DNA of 64,000 nucleotides from Ignavibacteria bacterium (GCA_017302895.1 JAFLBV010000001.1:1831575-1895574), one strand, 5' to 3'. Counted from the stretch's first letter, positions 1 to 10,700 are shown. Notes: generated by a model from the sequence alone, not told the origin. Numbers and translations: made by a program.

Positions 1-176
1 AAAAAACCGCTGTTTGTATCACTTCCGTCTCCCATTTTGGCTTCAAACTCAATGCCGCTTTCCATATAGCACATCGCACCTGCTTCAGCAATAACAGTTT
101 CTCCGGGATCGAGCTCAACTTCGACCATTTGCAGATCATCGCCTATAATGGTGTAATCAATCTCATGTGATTTCAT
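1..176 (-). CDS. AIM24 / TIGR00266-family protein (N-terminal part only)
   Basis: The gene starts at 176 on the minus strand and runs off the left edge, so only about 58 residues are visible. They read [20 protein letters not shown] and continue with [17 protein letters not shown] and then [12 protein letters not shown]. This matches the start of the TIGR00266/AIM24 family (a beta-sandwich family without an established bacterial function). No signal peptide is seen, so it is probably cytoplasmic. It lies upstream of nothing on this strand within the window; the next gene (msrA) is on the same strand and ends 28 bp before it, so both may share a transcript. The family call rests on the conserved EAGAM region; the role is unknown. 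Confidence 0.8.
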   Translation of the reverse strand, partial: MKSHEIDYTIIGDDLQMVEVELDPGETVIAEAGAMCYMESGIEFEAKMGDGSDTNSGF

Positions 177-203
177 TTGTACTCCAGTTTGGTTAAAGTG
201 TTG

Positions 204-851
204 TTATTTGATTTTATCTTTAAATATTTTGTTAAATTTTTCGATTTTCGGTTTTATTACGAATGAACAGTAGGGTTGGTTCCCGTTTTCATCAAAATAA
301 TTCTGATGATAATCTTCTGCCACATAGAATTCCTGAGCGGGTGATATTTCTGTAACTATTTTATCGGGAAAAATTCCTGATGAATCAAGCTCTTTTTTAT
401 AGTGTTCAGCAAGTTTTTTTTGTTCCTCGTTATGGTAGAAAACGACTGACCGGTACTGGGTTCCGACATCATTTCCCTGACGGTTCAGAGTGGTAGGATC
501 GTGAGTCTTCCAAAACACCTCCAAAAGTTCCGTGAATGAAACAACGGCGGGATCATAGAAGATTCTGCACACTTCGGCGTGTCCGGTGTTTCCCTCGCAA
601 ACCTGTTTATATGAAGGATTTTTGACACTGCCACCCGAATAACCGGAGATTACTTTTTCCACTCCCTTAAGACGCTGAAAGACCGCCTCCACACACCAAA
701 AACACCCTGCACCAAAAGTGGCTGTATCGAGCTTCGATTTGTCGACTGTCATTTTATCTCCGTATTTTTTTGTCCTCTCCTCCGAATTTCTCTGACAACC
801 GGTAACGGGAAGGAGCATCAGGAAAAGGAAGAGAAAAAGTTTAATGGCCAT
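204..851 (-). CDS. msrA: peptide methionine-(S)-S-oxide reductase MsrA, predicted lipoprotein
   Basis: MsrA reduces methionine-S-sulfoxide in oxidised proteins. The catalytic motif GCFWC (cysteine about residue 50) is present, followed by the family's GYSGG, GHAEVC and FFxxHDPTTLNRQGNDVGTQYRS-type stretch. The first ~20 residues are hydrophobic and end in a lipobox-like LPVTGC, so the enzyme is probably exported and lipid-anchored, which suits repair of envelope proteins. I chose the ATG at 851, which overlaps the upstream gene's stop by 11 bases; an ATG at 878 in the same frame would add nine polar residues before the signal peptide and is less likely. It follows a pseudo-receiver/GAF protein in what looks like an operon. 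MsrB is not seen here. Confidence 0.93.
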   Translation of the reverse strand: MAIKLFLFLFLMLLPVTGCQRNSEERTKKYGDKMTVDKSKLDTATFGAGCFWCVEAVFQRLKGVEKVISGYSGGSVKNPSYKQVCEGNTGHAEVCRIFYDPAVVSFTELLEVFWKTHDPTTLNRQGNDVGTQYRSVVFYHNEEQKKLAEHYKKELDSSGIFPDKIVTEISPAQEFYVAEDYHQNYFDENGNQPYCSFVIKPKIEKFNKIFKDKIK

Positions 852-2028
852 TATTTTTTGCGAATTGTTCGGTATCATTAATTATTTTTCTGATTGAACC
901 CTCTATCAAATCGAGCGAACGAATCAATTTGGAATCGTATAAATAGTCGGACCTCAAGTTGTCGATAACCCCCAACGGATTATTATGTGCGACTGCATCA
1001 CGAATAATTCCGCTCATCTCAAAAATTGTAGCGAACTTGGTTTCACGCAATATTGTATCCTGTGCAATGTCGAGTTCCTTATATGCAACCTGAATTTCTT
1101 CAAGTTTGTTCCTGTAACTTTCTCTCAACAATGCATTTTCGAGCACTATCCCGACTCCTGAAGCAAGGGCACCGAGATACGATTCATCGTCGTGGTCAAA
1201 TTCACCCGATTTCTTATTCAACAATTGAATCACACCGATTACTTCACCATTAATGTTTTTTAACGGGTAGCCGAGAATATTTTTGGTTCTGAACCCTGAT
1301 TTCAGATCAAATTCTTTGTTGAATACGGGATGCGAGTAAGGATCTGCGATAATCAGCGGCTCACCTGAAGTAAATATTTCACCGGCAACACCCTGATTGG
1401 AGGGGAATCTGATTTCAGAAGCCTTTAGTCCGATTCCTGTTCTGGACCAAAGCTGGTTTTTTTCCTTGTCGTAGATGAAGACGGTTGCCCTTTCGACAGC
1501 AAGCACTTCAGCCGTCATCTTAATAATGTGAGCGAGAAGCTCGTCGAGGTCAGTGATGGAAGTAAGGGAGCGGGACAACTCGAGAAGCACAGTCAATCTT
1601 TTATTCACAAGAATCAGTTTATCGACTCCACTGTCAGGCTCGGCGGGTCTTATTGGCTCCGCTTCATCCTTGAAGAAGAGAGAGACAGCGTCCTTCAGCT
1701 TGGCAACGGTCAATGGATTCTGAATAAAATGGCTTATTTTACCTCCAAAAACTATCTCTCTCGTATCGTAGAAATAGGAGGAAATAACGATAACAGGTGC
1801 CGTTTCCCCCCTTGAGTGAACCGCGTCAATAAACTCGATTTCAGACATTGAGGGTTGGGAAATCTCTACGATAATCAGGTCGTACTTTTTTGAAGAAAGT
1901 TCGCTCAAATTTTGGGTGTTTTTAGCCAGGTGAAGGAGGTCGTGACTTCCTTCCCTGGCAAATTCGAGATATATATCAATTGAGCGGGGATTATCGGAAA
2001 ACAGGGCGATTGATTTATAAAGACTCAT
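841..2028 (-). CDS. degenerate receiver + GAF + dimerisation-helix protein (kinase-like, no ATPase domain)
   Basis: This 395-residue protein has three parts. Residues 1-125 look like a response-regulator receiver, but the phosphoacceptor aspartate position reads IIVEISQP (Glu55) and the conserved lysine before the C-terminal proline is Asn ('IQNP'), so it is a pseudo-receiver. Residues about 140-300 form a GAF domain (ITDLDELLAHII, RATVFIYDKEKN, GIGLKASEIRF, GVAGEIF, LGYPLKN, VIGVIQLLNKK). After a coiled coil, residues about 325-390 resemble a histidine-kinase dimerisation helix pair with 'VAHNNPLGVI', but there is no HATPase domain. It may bind a ligand and modulate a partner kinase. Its stop overlaps msrA downstream. 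The function is unproven. Confidence 0.75.
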   Translation of the reverse strand: MSLYKSIALFSDNPRSIDIYLEFAREGSHDLLHLAKNTQNLSELSSKKYDLIIVEISQPSMSEIEFIDAVHSRGETAPVIVISSYFYDTREIVFGGKISHFIQNPLTVAKLKDAVSLFFKDEAEPIRPAEPDSGVDKLILVNKRLTVLLELSRSLTSITDLDELLAHIIKMTAEVLAVERATVFIYDKEKNQLWSRTGIGLKASEIRFPSNQGVAGEIFTSGEPLIIADPYSHPVFNKEFDLKSGFRTKNILGYPLKNINGEVIGVIQLLNKKSGEFDHDDESYLGALASGVGIVLENALLRESYRNKLEEIQVAYKELDIAQDTILRETKFATIFEMSGIIRDAVAHNNPLGVIDNLRSDYLYDSKLIRSLDLIEGSIRKIINDTEQFAKNNGH

Positions 2029-2084
2029 AAGCTTTATTTAGATTGATTAAAAAGAGATTTACAAGCCGCTAATATACATAAAAA

Positions 2085-4619
2085 TTATTTTGAAGAGCCC
2101 TCATACAGGAAGTTCCACCATGCGGGATTTTTCTTCAAATATTTATCAAAATAAGCAAGAATTGTTTTTGACCAGTGTTTCCGTTTATCATAGTCAAGAA
2201 TGTGGTGGTCCTGCTTGTCAATTTCAATGAGTTCCACATCTTTTCCTAACACTTTTAGTGCTGTGTAGAATGTCATGCTTTCTCCGGGAGGTACATTTGT
2301 ATCATCATTTCCGTGAAGAAGCAGAAGGGGAGTGTTCACTTTGTCAGCCGAAAAGAGAGGACTTTTATCGACATAGATATCTTTACGGTTCCAAGGGAAA
2401 CTGTTCGCTGTTGCAACTGCGGAATATACAAGCCCCCAGAATCCTTCCCCCCAGTAACTTGAAAGGGAACTTATACCTGCATGAGAGATTGCAGCCGCAA
2501 ACATATCGGTCTTGGTTATCAGTGACATCGTCATAAATCCACCGTAGGAGGCACCAATGCAGCCAAGCCGCGAAGGGTCGACTGCCGGATACCTTTTCAG
2601 CATCTCTTTTGTCCCTTCAATGATCTCCTGAGCAACCACTTCACCCCAGTCGTTCACATGGTATGCTGCAAATTGCTGACCGTAGCCAATTGCCCCCGAG
2701 GGTTGTACAATGAAAACAATATAGCCATTTGCAGTCCAGATGTTCTTGGGATACCGTCCTTCGAACAGGTTTGAGACGGGGGTGGTTCCACCATAGTAGT
2801 TTACAATGCAGGGGTATTTTTTATTCGGATCATAGTTCGGAGGGAAGAAAACCGCTCCCTCTATATTTCTTCCTTTGCCGGAAGTGAAGGTAAACTCCTC
2901 ATATTTACCGGGAACGATGTCCTTGTAAGTTTTTTCATTCGGGTTGAATAAAAGTGTCGATTTTCCCGTCTTTGTATTGTAGAGCCAGACCCGTTCGGGG
3001 TAATCGGGATTTGAACCGCTAATGATGGCATATTTGAACTTTTTGTCAAAATCGAGTTTCTCCACCGATTTAACAGGCAGTTCGATTTTTTTGAATTTAC
3101 CGTCGGAGGAAAGAGAATAAAGAGTTTTGTAACTTTTATCAGTGGTCAACAGCCAGATCATGCCCGAATTGTCATCAAGATTGAAGGATGAAATAGCAGG
3201 ATCAAAAGTTTTTGTAAGGCATTCCGCTGTTTTTGATTTAAGATCGTAACGGAAAAGGAGAGTGTTATAGTCGTTCGGGATCAGTTCGGGAGGGGTAGTT
3301 ACTCCTGTATTCCCGAAAAGTGCGGGTCCGCCGGTTATATACAGTTGCGAATTGTTTGAATTAAGAACCGCATCACCACCGTAGAAAACCCTGAAGAGGG
3401 AGTCAAGAGAGCCTGTTTCGAAATCATAAATAAAATGATCTGTGTATGAATAAGGGCGTCTCGTCATATCATAATCAGACCTGGTGAGAATAAGCTTTTT
3501 ATTGTCTTCAGAAAGAGATGAGACAATCAGATTGTCATCGAACCCCGTTATCACAGAAGTAAGGCCAGTTTCGATGTCGTATGAGAGTGTTTTATATTTA
3601 TTCCTTGACCCCGGGGCTCTGTCCTGGATCCCTTTGTGTCTTTTTGCTCCATTCTCGAACTGATCAACCTCCTTATAAACCGTATAAAAGAGTTTGGAAC
3701 CGTCTTTGCTGAAGAAAAATCCGGACAGATTTTCAATTCCCTCAATCAGGGTTCGTGTTTGTCCGTTTTTCATCGAGGCGAGATGGATGGAGGAAGTTTT
3801 ATTTCCGCTCGAACTGTATGCATAAGAGTCATCTTTTACCCATTCAAATCCGGAGACTGAAACAGTCCGCACCTGGTTTCCGGTTTCATTTTCAAAAATC
3901 AGAATATTCCTGTCGAACGATGCCTTCGATTTATTTCTTTGGTTGATTGCAACAGCCGAGAATTCGCCGTTCCCTGAAATTGACACACTCTGTATTTTAG
4001 GGTCGTCGAGCAGTCTTTCGAATGAAGTATACCGGGTCGGATCAACAGTTGGAGCTATAACCGTCCCGGGTTCTTTGGGCTTTGTTAAGGATACTTTCAG
4101 GTCCCTGTCACCGGGTACATTGCCAACACTCAGTACTTTAATAACAACAAGATGTTTTCCTGCTTCGAGGTTCAACGGAATTGTTACCGATTTTGTGATG
4201 GAAGTGTCGGAATCGGGTGCGTCGATATTCGATTTTTTACCCTCACTTCCGAGATAAACCCGGTATGGCATTCTGGAGGTAACCTTCATATCTGATGAAG
4301 TAAAATCGGAAACCTCGAGATAAAAGGCTGCATAATAGATTGAATTTTTGCTCTTATCAACATTTTCAAGAAAATAAGGAGTCAGCACATCCCATTTATC
4401 CCTATCTGGGAGTAACCCGATTACGGGCAATATATTGTCACCGTCTGAAAATACCGATTTAATATCCGGATTCTTGTCTGTGTGGATAACCGGGCCGGTT
4501 ACTTTAAGAGGTCCGTAAACGAGAAAACTGTTTACTTTAATATCTACGGACTGGGTTAAAATTGTGGTCACAGAAAAGACCAGCGTCAGGAGCAACTTTT
4601 TAAGCATCTCTTGTCTCAT
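2085..4619 (-). CDS. secreted S9 family (prolyl oligopeptidase-type) serine peptidase
   Basis: An 844-residue exported peptidase. A signal peptide (MLKKLLLTLVFSV...) is followed by a long beta-propeller region and a C-terminal alpha/beta-hydrolase domain. The catalytic residues are visible: Ser in GASYGGF (about residue 688), Asp in GNDDTNVP (about 770) and His in KQDHHILD (about 803). The family cleaves oligopeptides, often dipeptides from N-termini. I placed the start at the ATG at 4619; the open frame extends upstream to 4709, but the extra 30 residues would put an unrelated hydrophobic segment before the signal peptide. An ATG at 4607 is also possible. It is a single gene, separated from the GAF protein by 56 bp. 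A second S9 peptidase lies at 53976-56018. Confidence 0.92.
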   Translation of the reverse strand: MRQEMLKKLLLTLVFSVTTILTQSVDIKVNSFLVYGPLKVTGPVIHTDKNPDIKSVFSDGDNILPVIGLLPDRDKWDVLTPYFLENVDKSKNSIYYAAFYLEVSDFTSSDMKVTSRMPYRVYLGSEGKKSNIDAPDSDTSITKSVTIPLNLEAGKHLVVIKVLSVGNVPGDRDLKVSLTKPKEPGTVIAPTVDPTRYTSFERLLDDPKIQSVSISGNGEFSAVAINQRNKSKASFDRNILIFENETGNQVRTVSVSGFEWVKDDSYAYSSSGNKTSSIHLASMKNGQTRTLIEGIENLSGFFFSKDGSKLFYTVYKEVDQFENGAKRHKGIQDRAPGSRNKYKTLSYDIETGLTSVITGFDDNLIVSSLSEDNKKLILTRSDYDMTRRPYSYTDHFIYDFETGSLDSLFRVFYGGDAVLNSNNSQLYITGGPALFGNTGVTTPPELIPNDYNTLLFRYDLKSKTAECLTKTFDPAISSFNLDDNSGMIWLLTTDKSYKTLYSLSSDGKFKKIELPVKSVEKLDFDKKFKYAIISGSNPDYPERVWLYNTKTGKSTLLFNPNEKTYKDIVPGKYEEFTFTSGKGRNIEGAVFFPPNYDPNKKYPCIVNYYGGTTPVSNLFEGRYPKNIWTANGYIVFIVQPSGAIGYGQQFAAYHVNDWGEVVAQEIIEGTKEMLKRYPAVDPSRLGCIGASYGGFMTMSLITKTDMFAAAISHAGISSLSSYWGEGFWGLVYSAVATANSFPWNRKDIYVDKSPLFSADKVNTPLLLLHGNDDTNVPPGESMTFYTALKVLGKDVELIEIDKQDHHILDYDKRKHWSKTILAYFDKYLKKNPAWWNFLYEGSSK

Positions 4620-4841
4620 AATGAATGAATAAAGGGGGTGTGTAAAAATACAAAAAAGGAAGGTTATTGTACCGGAAAAAAAGTAAAAATGCCTCATAAA
4701 ATGCATCATGAAAAGTTTATTATCTAAATTATTTTTTTTCTTCTGCTTATATTAATGTTTGCCTTTAAAAAAATTACGAATTTTGATACCGCTTCAAATT
4801 AAAGGTTAAACGGTACCTTTTCAACACTAACCGGCGCGAAA

Positions 4842-5069
4842 TTGTTTTCACAAGTTATCAGATATTTTGAAATGTTCATGGCACTCTTCTACATTGGTGC
4901 AGGTGTTGTGGTATATTTGGGATACATCCCGTTATTCGAGAATCTCTCGGATTATGAGCTGTATCTTATCTCGGGCGGACTGGTCGTCTATGGAACCTTC
5001 AGGATATACAGATCGTATAAGAGGATAATGGAGAGCCGCGAGGAAAACTCAAATGAAGAAGATCAATAG
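4842..5069 (+). CDS. small two-helix membrane protein, unknown function
   Basis: A 75-residue protein with two predicted membrane segments (ALFYIGAGVVVYLGYIPLF and ELYLISGGLVVYGTFRIY) and a charged tail rich in Glu, Asn and Arg. No family is recognised. The start given is a TTG; an in-frame ATG at 4872 would shorten it by ten residues, and neither has a clear ribosome site. Its end overlaps the start of the PstS-like lipoprotein by 17 bases, so the two are probably co-transcribed and translationally coupled, and it may help anchor or serve that periplasmic binding protein. That link is inference from position only. Confidence 0.65.
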   Translation: MFSQVIRYFEMFMALFYIGAGVVVYLGYIPLFENLSDYELYLISGGLVVYGTFRIYRSYKRIMESREENSNEEDQ

Positions 5070-6057
5070 AGTTCTAGTATTATTTTTGGCAACAGTTGCC
5101 TTCCTTTTCACTTCCTGTGAAAATAAAATTTCAACCGGTCAGGCTGATGAACCCACGATGGGTAAAAAGAAGATCGCCGTTGATGAAACATTCAAACCTG
5201 TCTTTGAAGAACTTGAAAAACAGTTCGAAACACTCTACCCAAATGCTTTTCTCGACATCATTTATGCACCAGAATCAAAGGTGGTCGACCTTCTTCTCCA
5301 GGATTCCGTCCAGATCATTTTTATTGCCCGGGAGTTGAACGCAAAAGAAGCCGCAATTATGGCAAAAAGGGAAGTGGTTGCACGCAACACAAAGATTGCC
5401 TATGACGGGGTTGCAGTACTCGTGAACAAGAATAACAAACTTGGTGTCCTGACCCACGACGATCTTATGAGAATTTTTACCGGCAAGGTTACAAAATTTG
5501 ACGAGATAAAAGAAGGTCTGGCAAAAGAACCGTTTTCGCTGGTGTTCGAAAACTCGCTCGCAGGAACAGTAAATTTCTTTGCTGCCCGATATGGTGAAGA
5601 TTTCCGTACAGCCAAGAATGTTTACGACCTTAAAACACCAAAAGACCTTATCAGTCATGTCTCGACAAATGCAGATGCAATTGGCTTCCTGAGCTCAATT
5701 TATGTATACGATGACGCTGACACAAACAAAACGACTTTTATAAAAGATGTTAAAGTTCTCGATCTCGAAGTGGCTGATTCAATTAAATCAGACCAAAAAG
5801 CAGTCGGTCCATGGCAGTATTATGTTGCTCAAAGATACGATCCCACGGTAAACACCGAAAGAGAACCACCTCTCTATCCGCTCGTCAGAAGCCTCACTTC
5901 TGTGAACTTTGAAGGCAGGGCAGGTTTAGGACAGGGATTTACCGCCTATGTAGCGAGCGAACCGGGACAGCGGACAGTACTCAGATTTGGTCTGGTGCCT
6001 GCCCGGATGCCCGTCAGGATCTTACAAATAACAAACCAAAATATTCAAATCAAGTAA
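5053..6057 (+). CDS. PstS-like substrate-binding lipoprotein
   Basis: A 334-residue periplasmic-binding-protein-like lipoprotein. The signal peptide ends in a lipobox (LFTSC, Cys about residue 22). The body matches the phosphate-binding PstS-like fold: DETFKPVFEELEKQFE, YDGVAVLVNKNN, LTHDDLMRIFTGKVTKFDEI, and a region with 'NADAIGFLSSIYV'. No Pst permease or ATPase is adjacent. In Bacteroidota, PstS-like proteins without a transporter are often found with TPR proteins near TonB/ExbBD genes; here a TPR protein follows 13 bp downstream. The ligand cannot be read from sequence, so phosphate is only a possibility. Confidence 0.83.
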   Translation: MKKINRVLVLFLATVAFLFTSCENKISTGQADEPTMGKKKIAVDETFKPVFEELEKQFETLYPNAFLDIIYAPESKVVDLLLQDSVQIIFIARELNAKEAAIMAKREVVARNTKIAYDGVAVLVNKNNKLGVLTHDDLMRIFTGKVTKFDEIKEGLAKEPFSLVFENSLAGTVNFFAARYGEDFRTAKNVYDLKTPKDLISHVSTNADAIGFLSSIYVYDDADTNKTTFIKDVKVLDLEVADSIKSDQKAVGPWQYYVAQRYDPTVNTEREPPLYPLVRSLTSVNFEGRAGLGQGFTAYVASEPGQRTVLRFGLVPARMPVRILQITNQNIQIK

Positions 6058-6070
6058 AGCCGGAATATAT

Positions 6071-7714
6071 ATGAAAAAGACAATCTTGCTTTCCCTCCTC
6101 CTCGTTGTTGGTGCATTCACATTAAGTAATGCTCAAAATCTTAAAGATGCCCACAAATATCTGGAAAACGAAAGCTACACAAATGCACTGCAAACATACA
6201 ACCAGTTGCTGGCCGAAGAACCCGGCAATGTTAAGTATGGTTATTTTTTAGCCCATGCCTACCTGCATGTCGCAAGAAATGACAGCGCAAAAATGGTGAT
6301 GGATAAATTTACTGCGACTGCTGCCGGCGATCCTTACTACATGCTGGGAGTCGCCACCCTCGCATTCAAAGATAAAAACTATACTCTTGCCAAAGACCTG
6401 ATCTCACAGGCACTCGCGAAAGTTTCGACTGAGAAAAAAGGTACAACGATTTATGATGTCGAATTTCTCATTGACTTGTCTGATGCCATCTATGTTGGCG
6501 GTGCCGACAAGGAAATTTGCGAGCTTGGAATTGATGCCATATTAAAAAATCTGTCAAAAGATCCGAAGAATTATGATCTCCTGATCGCAGCAGGAAAGAT
6601 TTATTATACCATTCCTGATGGCACGAATGCTCTTAAGTTCTTCAAATCAGCGCTCGATATTCAGAGCAATAAACCCGCTGCACATGTGGGGTATGGACAG
6701 GTTTACAGACTGATCAAGCAATATGGTTCTGCCGAAATCAAATTTCAGGATGCGTTAAAACTCAACCCGGACTATGCTCCTGCATACCGTGAGATTGCCG
6801 AAATGAACTACGATATGGAAGACTATGCAAAAGCAATCCAGAACTATAAAGAGTATTTGCAAAAGTCGGAAAAGACACTTCCTAATCTCAGAAGATTTGC
6901 CATTATCCAGTATAACGGTAAAGATTATGTCGGGACAGTTGCAACCACAAAAGAGTTTCTTGCCAGCGCTGGAAAGAATGCCGACATGTGGGTTCTTCAG
7001 GCTTATGCATACGATATGACAGGCGATTCAACAAATGCAATTGCATCATTCGATAAATATTTCTCATTCGTTGAACAGCCAAAGATCAAAGCCTATGATT
7101 ACGAACTCTATGGTAAAAACCATAAAAAAGTTGGAAACGACTCGATTGCAGTTCTGAACTACATTAAAGCTGTTGATCTTGATTCCACCAAATCCACTCT
7201 TCTTGGTGATGTTGCAGCATACTACTTCAAGAAAAAAGACTGGGAATCTGCTGCAAAGAGCTATAAAAAGAAAGAACAGCTCGAACGCGGACTGGCACAG
7301 CGTGAATACTACAACCTTGGAATGGCTTACTATTTCGGGAAAAATTACGATGCCGGTATTGTTGCATTCGACAGTCTCTTAAGCCAGAAGGCTGACTTTG
7401 CCCTTGGTTATTTTTATAAAGCTTTGTGCCTCTCTCAAATAGAGACACTTGATTCAACCAAGTTTGGAATTGCGAAACCTGTATTCGACAGTTTTATAGC
7501 AATCGCCGGTAAAACCCCGGATAAATTCAAGACACAGCTCATTAATGCTTACGATTACATGGGTTATTTTTACTTCCAAAGTCAGGATAAACCTGAATTC
7601 AAAGACACCTGGAAACAAAATTTCAGAGATGCCTATGAAAAAATTCTGGTTCTCGATCCTAATAACCAGGGAGCAAAAGACAACCTTAAGCTGGTACCCG
7701 CGGATAAAAAGTAA
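6071..7714 (+). CDS. exported tetratricopeptide-repeat protein
   Basis: A 547-residue protein with a signal peptide (MKKTILLSLLLVVGAFTLSNAQ) followed by repeated TPR helices across almost the whole length, for example ALQTYNQLLAEEPGNVKYGY, AEIKFQDALKLNPDYAPAYRE, AIQNYKEYLQKSEKTLPNLR and ILVLDPNNQGAKDNLK. TPR proteins act as protein-binding scaffolds. It starts 13 bp after the PstS-like gene and is followed by a strong terminator, so it ends this three-gene unit. A periplasmic partner role with the binding protein is likely but not shown. No enzymatic motif is seen. Confidence 0.85.
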   Translation: MKKTILLSLLLVVGAFTLSNAQNLKDAHKYLENESYTNALQTYNQLLAEEPGNVKYGYFLAHAYLHVARNDSAKMVMDKFTATAAGDPYYMLGVATLAFKDKNYTLAKDLISQALAKVSTEKKGTTIYDVEFLIDLSDAIYVGGADKEICELGIDAILKNLSKDPKNYDLLIAAGKIYYTIPDGTNALKFFKSALDIQSNKPAAHVGYGQVYRLIKQYGSAEIKFQDALKLNPDYAPAYREIAEMNYDMEDYAKAIQNYKEYLQKSEKTLPNLRRFAIIQYNGKDYVGTVATTKEFLASAGKNADMWVLQAYAYDMTGDSTNAIASFDKYFSFVEQPKIKAYDYELYGKNHKKVGNDSIAVLNYIKAVDLDSTKSTLLGDVAAYYFKKKDWESAAKSYKKKEQLERGLAQREYYNLGMAYYFGKNYDAGIVAFDSLLSQKADFALGYFYKALCLSQIETLDSTKFGIAKPVFDSFIAIAGKTPDKFKTQLINAYDYMGYFYFQSQDKPEFKDTWKQNFRDAYEKILVLDPNNQGAKDNLKLVPADKK

Positions 7715-7724
7715 AGCAATTATA

Positions 7725-7766
7725 TAAAAAAAAGGCCGCCCGGGCGATCAGGCAGCCTTTTTTTTA
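7725..7766. terminator. bidirectional rho-independent terminator
   Basis: AAAGGCCGCC and GGCAGCCTTT form a 10-bp stem with one mismatch around a 10-nt loop, preceded by a run of A and followed by a run of T. It lies between the plus-strand TPR gene and the minus-strand tricorn gene, whose ends face each other, so it can stop both transcripts. Confidence 0.85.
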
Positions 7767-7782
7767 TGTCCAATTCCAACTT

Positions 7783-10700
7783 TTATTTGCTTTTATCCGG
7801 GAAAGCGGGAACAGGGTTCTTCTTAACGGGATTCTTTTCCAGTTCTTTCAGTATCAGTTCGATTCCCTTGTTGAGCTGTTCATCAGTTCCTGAAAATTCG
7901 AGTGCAGGGTCGTTGTCGACAACTATGTCGGGATCGACACCATGCCCTTCCATGATCCACTTAGCCTCATTCAGGTGGTAAGGACCAAACTCAGGTTTAT
8001 TCAAAATGCCACCGTCGACAAATGGAAGTGAACCGGAAATTCCCACAACACCACCCCATGATCTCTTACCGACAAGCTTGCCGAGATTGGCAGCTCTGAA
8101 GCGATAGGGGAAGATGTCTCCATCCGATGCAGAGAACTCATCCATAAGCAGAATTTTAGGCCCTACATGCATGCCTGTCGGATTAAAGGTATTGATGGAA
8201 TTTCTTCTGTAGTTCATCATTACCGGCATTCGAGCGAGTCTCTCGAGAATTTGAGGAGAAACATTTCCGCCGCCGTTTCCTCGATCGTCGATGATGAGAG
8301 CTTCTTTGTTCAACTGAGGGTAGTAATATTTTACGAACCAGTTCAGTCCGTTTACACCCATGTCGGGGATATGGATGTAACCAACTTTTCCTTCTGTGGC
8401 TTTGGTGACTTTTTCAATATTTCCTTCCACCCAGTTGAGATAATAGAGATTCTGTTCATCAGCAACAGGAACCACGGTAACATCTCTCGAACCTTTTTCG
8501 TCAGCAACAGTGTTAACGGTAAGTACCACCTGTTTTCCTGCACGATCGACGAGCGATTCATAAATGTTATCCATCTCCTTCACGGATTTTCCGTTCACTG
8601 CGATGATATAATCACCCTCTTTTACATTTACACCGATTTCAGTGAGAGGAGAACGGAAGTCTTTGTCCCAGTTTTGTCCGGTAAGAATTTTCTTAACCTT
8701 TACATATCCCGAGGCATCTTTTTCCAGTTTTGCACCGAGGAGTCCCAGGGCAATTCTCGCAGCTTTGGGATAGTCACCGCCACCGACATAGGCGTGCCCG
8801 ATATTCAGTTCACCGATCATTTCTCCGATAATGTAGGTCAGATCAATTCTGTGGTTTACATAGGGGAGCAGCACTTCATACTGTTTTTTTACTGCTGCCC
8901 AATCGACCCCGTGCATGTTTTTCGCATAGAAGAAATCGCGCATTTGTCGCCAGGACTCATCGAAAATCTGTTTCCATTCAGCTTTTCTGTCGAGCGACAC
9001 CTTTAGATCGGAAAGATTCAAGGCATCTTTTATTTTTACAGGAGCAGAAGGAAGTGGTACTATTCCGTAGGAATTTCCAACTCTTACGAGCATTTTTTTC
9101 TCGTCGGCAGAGATTTCATATCCGGCAACCTCACCGAGATTAGTCTCTTCCAGGTCTTTCAGATTGTATGAGTAGAGGTTGAATTTGTCCTCCCTTGCAC
9201 CCCTTCTGTAGTAGAAAATTTTATCAGCAGTTGTAGAGAGGTTTCCATAACTGCCTGAGGGTGCCGGTATTTCCGCAACCCTGTTCAGAATTCCGTCAAA
9301 ATCGATGACGAGTTTCTTCGATACTTCCTTTGAATCCTTTGTCTCTTTCGATTCTTTGGTATCTTTTTCTTCCTTCTTCTCAGGAGCCGGTTTCTCTTCT
9401 TTTACAGAGACTTCATCACTTTTGGGTTCGAAAGGTGATTTAGTCGAATTCTGAAGGGTAACCAGATACAGTTTTGTCATGTCTGAATAGATGTGATTCC
9501 ACTCTGTCCAGCCATAGGTCGGGTTGAATGTCCTTTCCGAGGTGAAGAAGAGATATTTTCCGTCTTTTGAGAAAACAGGTTGCCCGACATCGAAAAAGCC
9601 ATCGGTAACAGGAGAAGCTTTTTTATCATCAAGCGAATAGATATATATTCTTGATGATACATTGTCCTCTGCTTTATTGTAGGCAATGTAACGGCTGTCA
9701 TGCGACCAGTCGAAGGCAAAGACAGGAGTAACATCTGATTTGTCGACCTGAGTTATTGTTTTTGAGTCGATATCAACAAAGTTTAATGTATAATTCTGGT
9801 CGGAGAAGATCAGCTTTTTACTGTCGGGTGACCATTGAATCGAGAATTTATAAGCATTTCCGCCTTTTGTAATCTGAATTTCCTCACCTTTGCCATCCTG
9901 AGGAGTAATATATACTTCATCCTCTCCACTTTTGTCGGAGATATAAGCAATAAATTTGCCGTCAGGTGACCACTTCGGTGAGCGTTCATGAATTCCTGAA
10001 GTGGCTGTCAGATTTCTGGTGGCACCATTCTTTGCGGGAACCGTAAATATATCACCTCTGGCGCTTAAAAGAGCCCGGTTTCCATCGGGTGAAATCTCAA
10101 AGCTGGCGATATTACGGCTTACATCCACTATCCCGTCTCTGCCTGTGGCAAAGTCATCACTGATCCGGATTTCAACTTTTGAATATTTGTCATTCGTAAT
10201 ATCGAGTCTATAGATGTATCCGGCGTTTTCGAAAACAATGTAATTCCCACCTATCGAGGGGAATTTCACATCGAAATCGGTAAAATTTGTAATCTGTTTC
10301 TCCTGCTTTGTCGCGAGGTCGATTGAATACAGATTCATGGTGCCGGTTCTGTCGGAGGCGAAATATATTTTGTTGCCTGCCCACATCGGGAAAATGTCCT
10401 GAGCGGGATTTTCCTGAACACGGGTAGTCTTCTTTGAATCAAAATCATAGATCCAGAGGTCATCCGCCTGTCCGCCACGATAGCGTTTCCAGGTTCTGAA
10501 CTCCCTGAAGACCCTGTTGTAAACAAGTTTTTTTCCATCAGGTGAGAATGTGCCAAAACCACCTCTTGGGAGAGGGAGCTGTTCGGCGAGTCCACCTTTT
10601 ACATTTGCGAAAAAGAGCTGACCTTTCCAGTCATTTGGCTCTATCCATCTGCTGCGAAACATCACTGTTTCATTGTCACGCCATGCCATCACGATGTTGT

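Noticed and set aside
8167..9006. 279-codon frame opposite the tricorn-like gene
   Set aside because: It lies wholly inside a well-supported gene on the other strand, and its translation has no recognisable domain.
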